From Tamarix chinensis (lineage: Eukaryota; Streptophyta; Magnoliopsida; Caryophyllales; Tamaricaceae): DNA of 64,000 bases. The notes under the pieces were generated by a model. The model was not told the origin of the DNA, did no database searches, and was given only the letters and a program-made list of their open reading frames with translations. The position numbers and the translations under genes were made by a program. Location: the NCBI GenBank assembly GCA_030549775.1, contig CM060175.1, forward strand, positions 39,421,915 through 39,485,914. The letters run 5' to 3'. Positions 1 through 11,655 of this stretch are shown here, in pieces (position 1 is the first letter of the stretch; each line of letters begins with the position of its first letter).

Positions 1-610
1 GCCAATGATTTTGTGTCCTTCTACTCTAATCTCTTGGGTAAGGGTAGTCTTGCTTTAGGAAATGTCTCTGATGAGGTTCTTAACTAAGGTCCTGGTTTAC
101 CTCTTGCTCATCACCATGAGCTTCTAAGACCCATATCTGTGGTGGAAGTTAAGGATGCTTTGTGGTTTTTGGAAATTATAAAACACCAGGGCCTGAGGGG
201 TTTACTATAGGGTTTTATAAGGCTGCTTGGAGTGTGCTAGGGGAATATCTATGGATTTTGGTAAGAAGGGTGTTTTAGACAGCTACTGTTCCTTCCTTTA
301 TGGGTCATACAAAGCTGGTTCTTATTCCAAAATCAGAAAATGCTCATGAGGTGGCTGATTTTAGACCTATTGCTTCTTGTAATGTGGTTTATAAGGTTTT
401 AGCAAGAAGGTTACAAAAACTCTTGCCTTCTATTATCCATCCTTCCCAGTGTAGTTATGTTAAGTGGAGAAAGCTTGGAGATAATGTCCTTTTAGCCCAT
501 CAGTTGCTGCATATGTATAGGAGGAAGCATATTTCCCAAAGATGTATGATCAAGGTGGATAAGAGGAAAGCTTATGATTGGGTTAACTGGATCTTATTAG
601 AGAAGGTCTT
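1..610 (+). pseudogene. LINE (L1-type) reverse transcriptase, 5' fragment of a split copy
   Basis: Decayed coding remnant of a plant L1-type non-LTR retrotransposon; its start lies left of the window. Conserved RT blocks are readable from about 300: LIPKSENA, ADFRPIASCNVVYKVLARRL, then KVDKRKAYDWVNW, which corresponds to the palm motif around the first catalytic Asp. Upstream (1-290) there are L1-like blocks with stops and frame changes. The fragment ends at TSD GTCTT (606-610), where giant LTR B was inserted; the LINE continues after the second GTCTT (5309-5313), so codons for L-L-E-K-V run on into L-L-G. The family assignment is firm. The copy is dead. Confidence 0.85.
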
Positions 611-1339
611 TGTAACACCCAAAAATTCACTACTTTTTTTAAAACGGAAGTAATTAAAATAGGAACTCTTAAATCAAAACTCGTGAATTCTCGGAATGTT
701 ATTGCCACACTTACTACCGAACCGGTTCTCTCCAACCATTCCAGTACTAAGTGCTAAGGCTAAAGAAAATAATTAATTAATTATAAATCAATACAATTCA
801 AATTCTAAATAAGCATTAAATGGTTGTAAAACAAAATCTGAGTACGCATCAAGAATTGTAATTCATTTTCAAAAGAGAATTAAACTTACAATCGATAAAA
901 GGTTAATTAAAATACTCAATCGCGTAATGAATCATAAAATGGTAAATACTATACCAAAGAAATAACAAAGGAAATAAAATCACATAAAGACAAAAATACG
1001 GCCATGACACTCTCGAACTTGAGCCAAAACATGCTCAACATATAGCCCTGACTAATGTCTCGCCCACCTGCATAAAGTCAAAAGGGCACACTACTCGTGG
1101 GAATGAGTAGCACCTGATCAGTACGCTACGTACTAAGTAAAGAAACCGAGCACTAAGGCCAACACATAAGTATATAAGCCATGCATAAGACTAAAAGAGC
1201 ATAATCATGTTAACATAAATGCATATGACCATCCAGGTAAAAGTACAAAGGCCCAATTATAGTCCGGATTAATTTTTAAATTAATCTCTGATCAGAACTC
1301 ATTTCACACCATACTTTTTATCAAGTCCATGTGAGTACG

Positions 1340-1640
1340 GAAACCCCACTATTATAGCCAGTGGACCAGAAACACACAGAACATAAAGCTCCTGACCACT
1401 ATTATTCGTTGGTGGACAAGTCTGGCCCCTTCTCGCACGGTGTTCCACTGTAAGTACTTAATGTCTTTCCCATTTCTTGGCATAGATATGTTTAGTTTTG
1501 TTGAGCACGGGATCCCCCACTATTATAGTTGGTGGACTGAAAATGCACAGGTACAAAGCCTAACCACTATTATAGACGGTGGACCGGAAACACATAAGGC
1601 ATCATGCCCTAACGACTATTATTATTCAGTGGACTAGTTT
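1340..1640. repeat. Palindromic minisatellite in LTR B
   Basis: At least five imperfect, roughly 60-bp units, each carrying CCACTATTATAG followed within a few bases by GGTGGA. The flanking CCAC and GTGG can pair. The same motif occurs in C (7358-7471 and 12332-12580) and, on the other strand, in D (11327-11655), so it belongs to the LTR family. Confidence 0.8.
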
Positions 1641-1789
1641 GGGCCAGGCTCAACATCTTCCACTTTACCTGATTAATGTTTGAAGTATCTTATTCAGAAG
1701 CTTTCAATCTAGACATGCATGAATCATTCCATTTACACTTCACACATCACAATTCATTAATTCCACAATCATAATTACACTTCAATCAC

Positions 1790-2640
1790 CAAATACGCAC
1801 GATAACACAAAAACCCTAAGCAGCCACAACAAACCCTAATTAACCACAACAAACCATAGTTAACCACTCCAAACCCTATTTAACCATAAAAACCATAATT
1901 AGTCATTCCACACCTTAGTTAATCACAACAAACCACAATTATCCACTCCAACCCTAGCTAATCACAACAACCCATACTTAATCGCTCCAAACCCTAATTC
2001 AGTATCCTCTATGCCGTTATAATGTCCTACATACTATTTTTCATCCCAAGTGTTCAAACACCTAAACAACACTTACATTACCTTCCTTACATCCCAAATC
2101 AACTGTCCACACGTAAATTTCATACCCATGCAGACATTAACCTCCCTATGAAAACCTTCGAACTTTTTCATGCAAACCCTAAAATCCCACGTGAAACCTT
2201 AATTTCAACCATGCAACCCTAGACTCTTCCATATAATTAAAACCCTAGATTCCACCATATAAAGCCTTATATTCAATCCATACACAACTAAAGATTCATC
2301 CATACCAAACACTAGATTCAAACCATATAAAACCCAAGGATTCATCTATACCATACCCTAAATTCCAACCATATAAAACCAAATATTCATCCATACAAAA
2401 CCCTGTATTCGATCCTCTCATACAAAACCATAAATTAGGTTCTCCCATATAATGTCATAAATTACATTATTCCATACAACATCATAAATTAGATTTTCCC
2501 AAATAAAACCATAAATCATATTCTCCCACACAAAACCATAATTTAAACTCTCCTAAATAAAACCATAACTTATATTCTCCTATAAAAAACCATAAATTTT
2601 ATACTCCCACGCGAAACCCTAAATTTTCCACTTTATTCTT
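1790..2640. repeat. Telobox-like short tandem repeats in LTR B
   Basis: Degenerate units of about 20-40 bp. The left half is rich in CAACAAACCCTAATTAACCA-like units; the right half (about 2230-2620) has CCATATAAAACCCTA-like units. Many contain AAACCCTA, resembling the plant telobox, but the array is not telomeric TTTAGGG. D has the reverse-complement counterpart at 10470-11150. Confidence 0.7.
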
Positions 2641-3039
2641 CCACTCATGAATCTTTAATATACTTTGGTCAACTTCTTTCTCCCATTCTCCTTTTTCATC
2701 CTTTCCCCCACACAACCACATCAACATCCTCATATGTATATCTTATAGGGTCACAACACATATCATCATATATAAATAATACACATACTATACAACAAAA
2801 CAAGATCATGCTTGAATTCCACGTGAGACCATATATGAAATAATTACAATAATAAACATATGATACATAGCATGCGAAGCACATAATGCATATAAGCATA
2901 CAAAAGGCCTTAGCACCCGTTACCTAAAATGACACCGGTCTCAGAGCATGCTGCTATGCCTCCTTAGGGCTTTAACCAAATAATAACATACTAATAAAAA
3001 TGACATTAAGAAAATTCTACCTTTGCTAAAGATATAGAA

Positions 3040-3530
3040 ATAATAGAAATATTATAAGAGTTGATAATATAGGGTTAAAGACTTTACCCTAATAATAATA
3101 ATGCTACTAAAAACAATATCAATGAGAATATAAATAAGAATAATAATAATAGTATCAATAATATTAATAAAAAGGATATTATTCAAAAACAAGGTAAAAT
3201 AAAGGCTTCAGCCTCTTTACAAAAATAATACTAATTATAATATTAGTAAGATAACTAACAAAATTTGGTAATAATAATAGTGATGAAATAATAATAATAA
3301 TAGTAATAATAATAATAATAATAACAATAATAACAATAATAATAATAATAATGATAGGAAAACTAATAGTAGAGTAGTTCTAACATTAATAATGAAATAA
3401 AAATAATAGTAATTGAAAATAGTAAAAAATAAAATAATTATAATTATAATAATAATAACATATTAATATTGATAATAGTAATAATGGAAATAATAAGAAG
3501 AATAATAATAAAATCGAATTAAAATTACAA
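3040..3530. repeat. AAT-rich trinucleotide array in LTR B
   Basis: Long imperfect AAT/AATAGT microsatellite tract, with runs of four or more AAT units around 3290-3350. Matching tracts lie at the corresponding place in C (13990-15010) and D (8950-9370, as ATT). Confidence 0.85.
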
Positions 3531-3659
3531 TAGGGCTTCAACCCTCAACATAAGTAATAATAAAAACATTGATACTAATAATATAAGAATAATAGATATT
3601 AAAAAATAGTATTTATACGAAAATAATTGAAATAAAATAGTTTAAGGGTTATAAAAATA

Positions 3660-4880
3660 GGGAAAATGGCTGAGAGGATCTAGGGTTCAACCATAGGCTG
3701 GCAGGGATAGGCGGCACCGGCGGTGGTGCACGGCGACGGCGGTGGTGGCCGGAAAAAGGAAAGAAAAGGGTAAAAGTTGCATGTTGGGAAAAAGATAGGG
3801 AGAATTAAGGTGGGAGATGAGGTGTTTAAGAATGACTAGAGGGAGAGGAGTTGAATGAGGTTGGTGGCGCAACCAAAAGTGGCGGGGCACAACGGCAATG
3901 TTGGTGGCCAAATGGAGGAGAAGAAGAGAAAGAGAGAAGGAGAGGGAGGAAGAGGAAAAGAAAGGTAGGGGAAGGTAGAGGAGGGTTTACAGAAGGGAAT
4001 GGGAGGTGAAAGAGGTGGCGGAAGCGGCGAAAGTGATGGCTAAGGGTGGAGAAAAGGGTGGTGGAGGTAGAAATCAGGGTTAATCAGGAAGGGAAGTTCA
4101 CACAGTCGAGGATACTTGTGCAGGAAGAATAGAGAGATATGGGATATTTGGTTAGCTAGAGGAAGGTGCAGGGAAGGGTTTGGTGGCCAGATATAGCATC
4201 AAAGTTTTTCAGAGATGACGGACGAGGCATCTAAAGGGGCGGGGGCGAAAAGGGATGATTTATAGAGTTAGAGGAGAGGTTAGCGTTTTGTGGGTCGACT
4301 ACGAGGTAAGGTGGGTTGGTTTGGGCTCATCGGCGGCGTTGTTTGGCCTGCGATATTCAAATTCAGGTAGGGAGTTGCGCAAGAAAAAGGAGGGAATTGC
4401 GAGAAAAATGGGAGGAGTGGTTTGGGTCAATGGATTGCCAAAACAAAGGGGAAGAAAAAGGAAAGAAAAGGAAAGTAAAAGGAGCAAGATTGGCGGCGGC
4501 GAAGTTGCAGCCAGGTCAGTGGCGCTGGGCAGGTGCGAAGGAGGAAGAAGAAGATGGGGGCTGGGCCAGGCGGTTCATGAAGGAAAAGAAAGAAAGAAAG
4601 AAGGGGAGACGAGTGAACTGGGATCGACGAGGGGGGAAAGGTTTAAATCAAATGCTGAGTTTCAGTGGCAAAGGAATCAAAATGTGGCGTGGCGGGGTGA
4701 AAGGAAGGAGGCCGCGTGGGCTGGGCTAGCCGAAGGAAAGGAACAGAAAAGAGAACTGGGCCGCTGGGACAGGCCCAGTTCGGGGATTAAAAGAAAAATA
4801 AAAAGAAAAGAAGAAGAAAGAAAAATAAAGAAAAAGGAAGAAAGAAAAGGAAAAAGGAAAAGGGAAAAAGGAAAAATGAT
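3660..4880. other. GC/purine-rich island of LTR B, non-coding
   Basis: Compositionally unlike its surroundings: GGC/GGT-rich at 3690-4560, then A/G-only tracts at 4740-4880. It holds open frames such as a 213-codon one from 4255, but their translations are K/R/E/G low complexity and the counterparts in C and D do not keep one common protein. I read it as the region around the LTR transcription start, not a gene. Confidence 0.6.
4258..4264 (-). promoter_or_regulatory. TATA-like box of LTR B
   Basis: Minus-strand TATAAAT in a context (CTCTATAAATCATCCC) resembling the TATA sites of C (15487-15494, minus) and D (8313-8320, plus). Conservation among the three LTR copies supports a promoter; initiation is not shown. 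Confidence 0.5.
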
Positions 4881-5308
4881 TAGCTTGGGTATTTAAATTA
4901 ATTAAAGCATTTGGTATACTTTAAAAAAATAATATTTAAATAAAATAATATTAAAATCCCATTTTAGGTTAAAATAGGATTTTTTAAAGATTTTTCATAA
5001 ATTCCATTTTAATTAGCAAAACACCCTAATTTTCTTCAATTAAATTATTTATAAAATTAATATTGATTTGAAACTATTTTATCATTCTTACTTTAAATAA
5101 AATAATTTATTTTTTTAATTTCTAAAATATAATCCTTAATTAGCTAAAATACCCACATTTCACTCTAAATAAATTATTTATAAGATTTCTCTTGATTTTC
5201 CCAAATAAATTTTATTTTACTTTAATAAAAATAATTTATTTAATTAATTTTCATAAGAAAATAATATTTAAATATAAATTTTAAATTAGAAAATTTTGGG
5301 GCATTTTA

Positions 5309-5435
5309 GTCTTGCTGGGACTGCACTTTCCTTTGCATTTTGTTAAGGTGCTTATGGCATGTGTGTCCTCTATCTCATATTCTTTGTGTCTCAATAATGT
5401 TATGCAACCTCCTTTCAAGGGGAAAATGGACTTAG
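5309..5435 (+). pseudogene. LINE reverse transcriptase, middle fragment
   Basis: A 127-bp piece between insertions B and A. It encodes the L1 RT stretch after the first catalytic motif: L-H-F-P-L-H-F-V-K-V-L-M, then ACVSSISYSL and a block ending at G-L. The rest of that motif (R-Q-G-D-P-L) follows the TSD at 21981. It starts with the second copy of GTCTT (5309-5313) and ends with the first copy of CTTAG (5431-5435). Confidence 0.85.
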
Positions 5436-6654
5436 TGGTGTGGTCATAGCCGGCACAAAATTTAAACCCTCTTATTGTCAATTGTAGTAGTGGTAAATAA
5501 GGGTATAGTTCTAAGCCGGGATTGAGTGGGTTCACCTCTATCTAACTATCTTAAACTAAAAATAAAAATTAAAGTCCTAAATAACACAAAATAAATGAAT
5601 AATAAAAATACTAATGGGGGTTATAAAAATAAAAATAATAAAATAATAAAAGGAATGAATAAAATAAATTAATAATAATAAAAATAATGGGAATAATGGG
5701 AAACTGTAGATATGATAAAGATGGTAGGGAAATCAAAAGCAACCACTAGATTACTTCAAAGTATAATATTTATTTCTAAATCATATTTTAATCATAAAAA
5801 AGAGATCGACCAAGTTGTACACCAAAAGCAGGTCCATACACCTTATATTACTTCCCTTAATTAATTAATACGACAAAGCACCAATATTCACCCTATTAAA
5901 TACTAGCAGTATAGCAACAACAAGCGGCTTGTATATTTAACTAGATTTAATGGATTAAGAATAATTGGAAGGCTGTCAATCTAAGTATCCAAACTAGTAC
6001 ACAAAGCATGTGTAGCTGTATTTCCTTTCCTTGACCCACACGTATCTAAATGTTTTACTACTTCAGTTAGAATCACAAAACTATTAGGTGAATTGTTATG
6101 TAACCCAGCTGCAATTTATACATATAAATTCTAGTATATTTAGATGGCCACCTAGCAGGTAAATAATCCAACATACTATCATTTATGAGGTAACCAAAAC
6201 AAGGCATGCACCAAATAAATTATACTTGATAAAATTATATATATAAACGATAGCAATTAAAATAGAGTCAAGAAAAAATCTCATGAAATAAAGAAAATAA
6301 AATTATATCTCAAACCTTAATCTAGGGTTTCAATTTATTCTTTAACAACAAATAATCACCCATCTATAATTATAGAATTAATTACATAGAAATATATATC
6401 TGAAATATAAATTAAAATAAGAGAAAGAAATAATCAGAATTAATTTTAGATAAAAGATCAAGAATTTATTTAGGTAAAAATTAATTTATCTGAAATAAAT
6501 TCTACTAGTATAAATTCTTCTCTCTTGGTTGCATTAATTTTCATGCAATATATATATACATATATTTTTTTTTTTTTGCAGTGACACTGGCTTCTGTTCC
6601 TCTGTTCTTCGTGCACTAAAGGCTGCTGCCTTGGTTTATGTGCCTAATCGCTGT
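5436..6654 (-). repeat. 3' LTR of element A, distal part
   Basis: Aligns with 20130 to about 21330: same order of blocks, including the stretch with TTTAAACCCTCTT and the pair TTAATTAATTAATACGAC / TTAATTAATCAATACGAC. It is cut by giant LTR C, whose TSD is GCTGT at 6650-6654. The element's terminus is TG at 5436 on the plus strand (CA on the minus strand). Confidence 0.85.
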
Positions 6655-7357
6655 TGTAACACCCCCAAATTTACTACTGAAAATTTTCATTTTAATAAAA
6701 GGGTTTATGAACACGAAATGACAAAACCGTAAAATTGGGGGCAATACCGCCACACTTAGTACCAGATCGGTTCACTCCTACTGTTCCAGTACTAAGTGAT
6801 AAGGCTAAACAAGGTCAACAGCAACCACAAGTCATTAATAAAAACACAATTTATTAATAAAACACAAATCATACAGAAATCAGAGTGCGATTTAGAATTA
6901 CAACCAAAAAAGTAGTTAAATAAGTATTTCGAATACATCAACACAGTACGAAAGAGTAAAATCATACATCACAAAAGTAAGATAGAGTCTGGCCAATCAC
7001 TCTCAACCCCCAATACAAGTTTAGGTTCAACTCTCGGTCTTGCCCGATGCCTCGTAGGTGTTGTAGGCATCAAAGATGTCGTCCCCTACCTACACAAACT
7101 CAGACGGGTCTTCTACTCGTGGGAATGAGCAGCACCAATGAAACGGGTGATCAGTACACTACGTACTAAGTAAGGTAACAGATGCGCTAAGGCCAAACAT
7201 ACAAACATACAACATAGCACACATAGCACAATCACATAGGCAGTATGTAATAATATAGATGATGAAGGCCGTCTATGGTCCAATCAGACTTACTTTCTTG
7301 TAGATATCTGTTAATTATAGTTATTTCACACCATAATCTTTATCAATCCATGAGAGT

Positions 7358-7471
7358 GCGGGAACCCCACTATTATAGTCGGTGGATCAGACACTTATAG
7401 GGTAGAACACACCTAATCACTATTTTATGCCGGTGGATCGGTCTCTAGGGCATAACGCTCCTGGCCACTAT
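7358..7471. repeat. Palindromic minisatellite in LTR C, left half
   Basis: Units with CCACTATTATAGTCGGTGGA and relatives. The array is cut at CCACTAT by D and resumes at 12337 with TATGCCGGTGGA, so D inserted inside a repeat unit. Confidence 0.8.
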
Positions 7472-7789
7472 TGAAATACCCCAAAAATCCTAATTTAGGA
7501 TTTATGGCAAATAATGATTTATTAGAGAAAATTTAAGAAAATAGGTTACTTTATTAAATAAAGAGGAAATCAATTGAGGAAAATAAAGATAAATCAATAA
7601 ATAAATTATTTAAAAAATTTTAGACATTTTACTAATTAGAAGGAAAGTTAAGGAAAATTTATCCAAAATAGCCCAATTAATCTAAAAATAAATTTAATTA
7701 TTATTCTTAAAATAATTATTATTAAAATTAAATATCTAAATTAAATATATAAATAAATAAAGACCCAAATACCCCCAACACAACCATTT

Positions 7790-8935
7790 TATCATTTTTT
7801 TCCATTTTCCATTTTTTTTTCCTTCTTTTCTTTTTCTCTCTTCCTCCTTTACATTATTTCCATCCCCCCCGGTTGGGCCATCCCGTCGGCCAAGACCCCC
7901 TACCCTTACCCCGTCCCGCGCAGCCCAAGCCGCGCGGCCTGCTCCCCCTCGCCCGTCTCCTATTGGCCAGCAACCGAACCGACCCTCTTCCTTTTTTTCT
8001 TTTTCCCCCTGGACCGACCGGTCCAGTCCTCTTCTTCCCCGACCTGCACCCTGACCTGTAAACGCGATCTTCGTCGGTAGCCACCTACGTCGACCGTCCT
8101 CCCCTTCCCTCCCTACCATTTTATTTCCTCTTTTTGACCCTGACCAAGTCCCTCTCTCCCCTTCCCGCGTGCCATCTCCTTTCCTTTTCTTCCCCCTCCC
8201 CAACCTAATCTACCATGGCAGGACTGCACCGCTTGCCACTGCCGGTCGGTGGTCCTGCCACACTTGCCCGTTTGTCTTCTTCTTCTCTTGTCCTTTTCCT
8301 CCTCAATTAGCCTATAAATACCCATCTTAGCAGCTGTAACCGAGCTCCCTCTTTCGCAGCTCAGAAACCCCAGCCGCTCGCCGCCGCCCAAACAGCTCCC
8401 TATTCCGCCATTTTCGGCGACCACCGCAACCAACTCCTCCCACCGAGACCATCCCTACACTTCCCTCTACGAAACCAGACCACCATCACCCCTTCCTTTG
8501 CCTTGCACGAGCCTCCCGGGGCGTGCAAAAGTGACTCCTCGAACAACCTGTTCCAGCCCTCGCCGCCCTTCGCGCCGCCTTCCGCCGCCCATTTCCACCT
8601 CTGCCGGCACCTACTCCACCCTCCAAAACACCCAGGGAAGCTTCCCCTACCTCCCCACAACTTCATCTCCCCCTGCCTCCCTCTCCTTCTACCTCCACCT
8701 CTCTCCACCACCCTCGGCCGCCGCGCCAACCACCGCACGCCACCACCCTCATTCCACTCCCCTTCACCTGCTGATTCTTCCCCCACCTCAAACTTCTCCT
8801 TTCCTCCTCCCATATAACCTCCATCTTAATCTTTTCCTCTCTTCTCCTCCTCCACCACCGCCGTCGTCGCCGCCACGTGCCGCCGCTGGACCACCACCGA
8901 CCCTAGGTGGTCTTCCACTCATCCCAAACCTTAAC
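7790..8935. other. Pyrimidine/GC-rich island of LTR D, non-coding
   Basis: C/T-rich, CpG-containing segment in an otherwise AT-rich element. It holds several overlapping frames on both strands (for example 157 codons from 8498, 155 codons ending at 7736) whose translations are P/S/T- or G/R/K-rich low complexity. The C counterpart (15030-15700) shares the composition but not a conserved protein. It straddles the TATA site. Confidence 0.6.
8313..8320 (+). promoter_or_regulatory. TATA box of LTR D
   Basis: TATAAATA followed by CCCATC; the same word with CCCC follows the TATA in C on the minus strand. It lies about 840 bp from the LTR start, a normal U3 length, which supports plus orientation and implies a transcript leader of up to about 4 kb within the LTR. 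Confidence 0.6.
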
Positions 8936-8949
8936 CTTTATTTTTATAT

Positions 8950-9171
8950 AGCTACTACTAAGTTTAAATAATATTAATGTTATTATACTTATTATCATCA
9001 TTATTATTATTCCTTTTACTATCATTATTAGTATTACTTTTATTATTATTAATATTACTAATATGATCTCTGTTATTAAAGTTATCATTTTTACCAACAC
9101 CATAATCCCTTCGAACCTTAGCTTCTATTATACTTAACCTTAGTGTTATTATTATAATCATTAGTATTAAC

Positions 9172-9203
<32 letters not shown>

Positions 9204-9288
9204 TATCATTATCACTATTATCATTATTATGGTTATTATTATTATTACTTAACCTTACTTGGTTGCATCATTATCATCATCATCATCA

Positions 9289-9334
<46 letters not shown>

Positions 9335-9340
9335 TATTAC

Positions 9341-9370
<30 letters not shown>
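8950..9370. repeat. ATT trinucleotide array in LTR D
   Basis: Imperfect ATT/ATC array; the longest near-pure ATT run is at 9291-9370. Confidence 0.85.
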
Positions 9371-9371
<1 letters not shown>

Positions 9372-10469
9372 CTTAACACATTATCACCATTGTTAATAAT
9401 AATACTACTTTTGTCCTTATCCATGTTACTTAACTCAAGCTAGTAAATATCATGTGTTGTTAACTAAGAAGAGTACTTGAACCTTATCACCATACCATTT
9501 AACATTAACCCTAACCTCATTACTAGGACACTATTGTTAGCAATTACTATTATTACTACTAACTCTACCTTATTATTGTAACCAAAAGCATTTGAACCCT
9601 TGTATTATTCAAGAATATACAACTATTATCATTATCGCCCTTAGGAATAGTTACTTGTAATATTGTGACCTGATAATATTATTATTTCAAATATAACCCC
9701 ATTAATAGACTTGGCCTTAAAATGCTAGGGTTTCTATCACTAGACATTAGTGTCACTAATTTATTAATACTAACACTATTTTTCTATAGCTAGCATAAAC
9801 CCTATAACTACAAGATTAGAACTAATGGGTTTAATAAAATAAGTGTAACAATAAGTATCAAAATAAATATATTTTGACTACTAATATTTAGTATACTAAT
9901 TCTAAGGTAAAAACCCTAGTTTTTGTATAATACCCTTTTAGTAATAAAAACCCTAATCCTAAACTAGAATAAGGGTTGATGGCACTTGCAAGGGAAACTA
10001 ATACTTAGCATTTTCCCCTTTTATAGGTAACCCCGACCAAAGTCTTAAGGAGTTATAGGAGCGTGCTCCAAGCCCGACGTCGCCTTAGGTAAGGACGTAA
10101 CTAAGGCCTCTTGTGTGTCTACATGTATTATGTGTTTCGCATGCTATGTACCCTACGTTTATCATTATCAATTATGTTGCGTGTGCATGACATGGAGATG
10201 AAATATGTGTGGTATGTTTATATGGCATGTGTATTGTGTATATGTGATGATATGTGTCGTGACCCTGTAAGACATGCATGTGAGGGAATTGATGTATTAG
10301 AAAGGAGGACGGGGAAGGAGATTGAGCAAGGGAGGTGAGTTGATCTAATTATTTTAATGAATCATGAGTGAAAGAATAAAATGAGAATTCTAGGGTTCGT
10401 GTGGGAGAATTTGATTTATGATTTTTATGATTTTGCACGGGAGAGTTTAATTTATGATTGCATGGTGGT

Positions 10470-10750
10470 ATTAATGTCTTATGGTGACATTAGGGTTTGC
10501 ATGGTGGTATTAGGGTTTGTATGGTGGTATTAATGATTGCATGATGGTATTAATGGCTTATGGTGGTATTAGGGTTTTCATGGTGGTGTTATGGTTTGTG
10601 TTGTGGCATTAATGTTTATATGGTGGTATTAATGATTGCATGGTGGTATTAATGGCCTATGGTGGTATTAGGGTTTGCATGGTGGTGTTATGGTTTGTGT
10701 GGTGGTATTAATGTTTGTATGGTGGTACTAGGATTTGCATGGTAGAGTTA
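10470..10750 (+). repeat. 20-bp tandem array in LTR D
   Basis: About a dozen units close to GCATGGTGGTATTAGGGTTT, with variants TTAATG and TTATGG in the middle. A second degenerate block with AATTAGGGTTGG-like words continues at about 10980-11150. Confidence 0.8.
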
Positions 10751-11326
10751 GGGTTTTTCATGGGAGTTAATGATGGTATGGGATTTAGGGTTTGTGTGAA
10801 AAGGTTGAGAGGTTGCATGGGATGTGTAACGTTTGCGTGAGAGCAAAATTTACGTATGAAAGGTCGATTTGGGATGTAAGGGAGGTAATGCAAGCATTAT
10901 TTGGGTGTTTAACTGTTTTGGACGGAGAATAGTACGTGGAGTAGTATAAGGGTATGGAGGAGACATATTTAGAGTTTTGGAGTGATTAACTCTGGGTCGT
11001 TGTGATTAAGTAGGGTTGGAGTAGCTAATTGCGATTTGTTGAGGATAATTAAGGTTTGGGATGGCTAAGTATGGTTGTTATGGTAAAATAGGTTTAAGAG
11101 TGGTTAACCACGGTTTGGTATGGATAATTAGGGTTGGTTATGGCTACTTAGAGTTGTTTGGTGTTATCATGTGTATTATTGATTAAAGTGTAGTTATGAA
11201 TGTGGAATTTTATTGGTTGTGATGTGTAAAGCATAAAGAGAATGATTTATGCATATCAATGGTGAAGATCTTTTGAATAAGATATGTTAAGACACTAACC
11301 ACTTATAGAGAAAGATGTTGAGCTGG

Positions 11327-11655
11327 ACCCAGACCGGTCCACCGGCAAATAATAGTGGCAGGGTATGTTACCCTCGTGACCGGTCCACCGGCTATAATAG
11401 TGGTAGGGCTTGGCCCTCATGACCGTTCCACTGGCTATAATAGTGGGGGATTCCATGCTCAACAACTAATCAGAATAATGGTAAGAGACATGGGAAAGAT
11501 ACAAATATTTACAATGGAACACCTTGTGAGTCGAGGCCAGACCGGTCCACCGGCAAATAATAGTGGCAGGGTATGTTACCCTCATGACCGATCCACCGGC
11601 TATAATAGTGGAAGGGCATGGCCCTCATGGCCGTTCAACCGGCTATAATAGTGGG
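11327..11655. repeat. Palindromic minisatellite in LTR D, two 208-bp modules
   Basis: Units built on GACCGGTCCACCGG, then (CT)ATAATAGTGG and a short hairpin such as AGGGCTTGGCCCT. Two three-unit modules start near 11331 and 11539, 208 bp apart, so there is a higher-order repeat. GACCGGTC is a perfect palindrome. Confidence 0.8.

Larger units (their letters stand above)
611..5308 (-). mobile_element. Giant LTR 'B', probably a solo LTR
   Basis: A 4.7-kb block flanked by perfect TSDs GTCTT (606-610 and 5309-5313) inside the LINE. Left end TGTAACACCC; right end GGGGCATTTTA, where relatives C and D have GGGGTATTTCA, so the terminal CA has decayed to TA. No internal duplication, primer site or protein domain is visible, which fits a solo LTR. 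Minus orientation is inferred from homology to LTR G, whose polypurine tract is identifiable, and from a TATA-like site on the minus strand. In that orientation it reads: AT-rich U3 (5308 to about 4890), purine/GC-rich island (4880-3660), AAT array, 20-bp repeats, palindromic minisatellite, end. Confidence 0.8.

Noticed and set aside
4255..4896. 213-codon plus-strand frame (and overlapping 137-codon frame at 4316-4729)
   Set aside because: Translation is K/R/E/G low complexity from a purine-rich tract inside LTR B; related islands in C and D do not preserve it.
8498..8971. 157-codon P/S/T-rich frame, with overlapping frames on both strands (7736-8203, 8113-8433, 8400-8813)
   Set aside because: Overlapping frames on both strands of a pyrimidine-rich island are expected from composition. 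No conserved domain.
8903..9224. Isoleucine/methionine-rich minus-strand frames (also 14418-14621)
   Set aside because: They are translations of ATT/AAT trinucleotide arrays.
10470..11150. Interstitial telomere
   Set aside because: Units are about 20 bp with only a telobox-like core; no consecutive TTTAGGG repeats.
11327..11655. CRISPR-like alternation of repeats and spacers
   Set aside because: Imperfect minisatellite inside a plant LTR, spacers also related, eukaryotic context, no cas genes.
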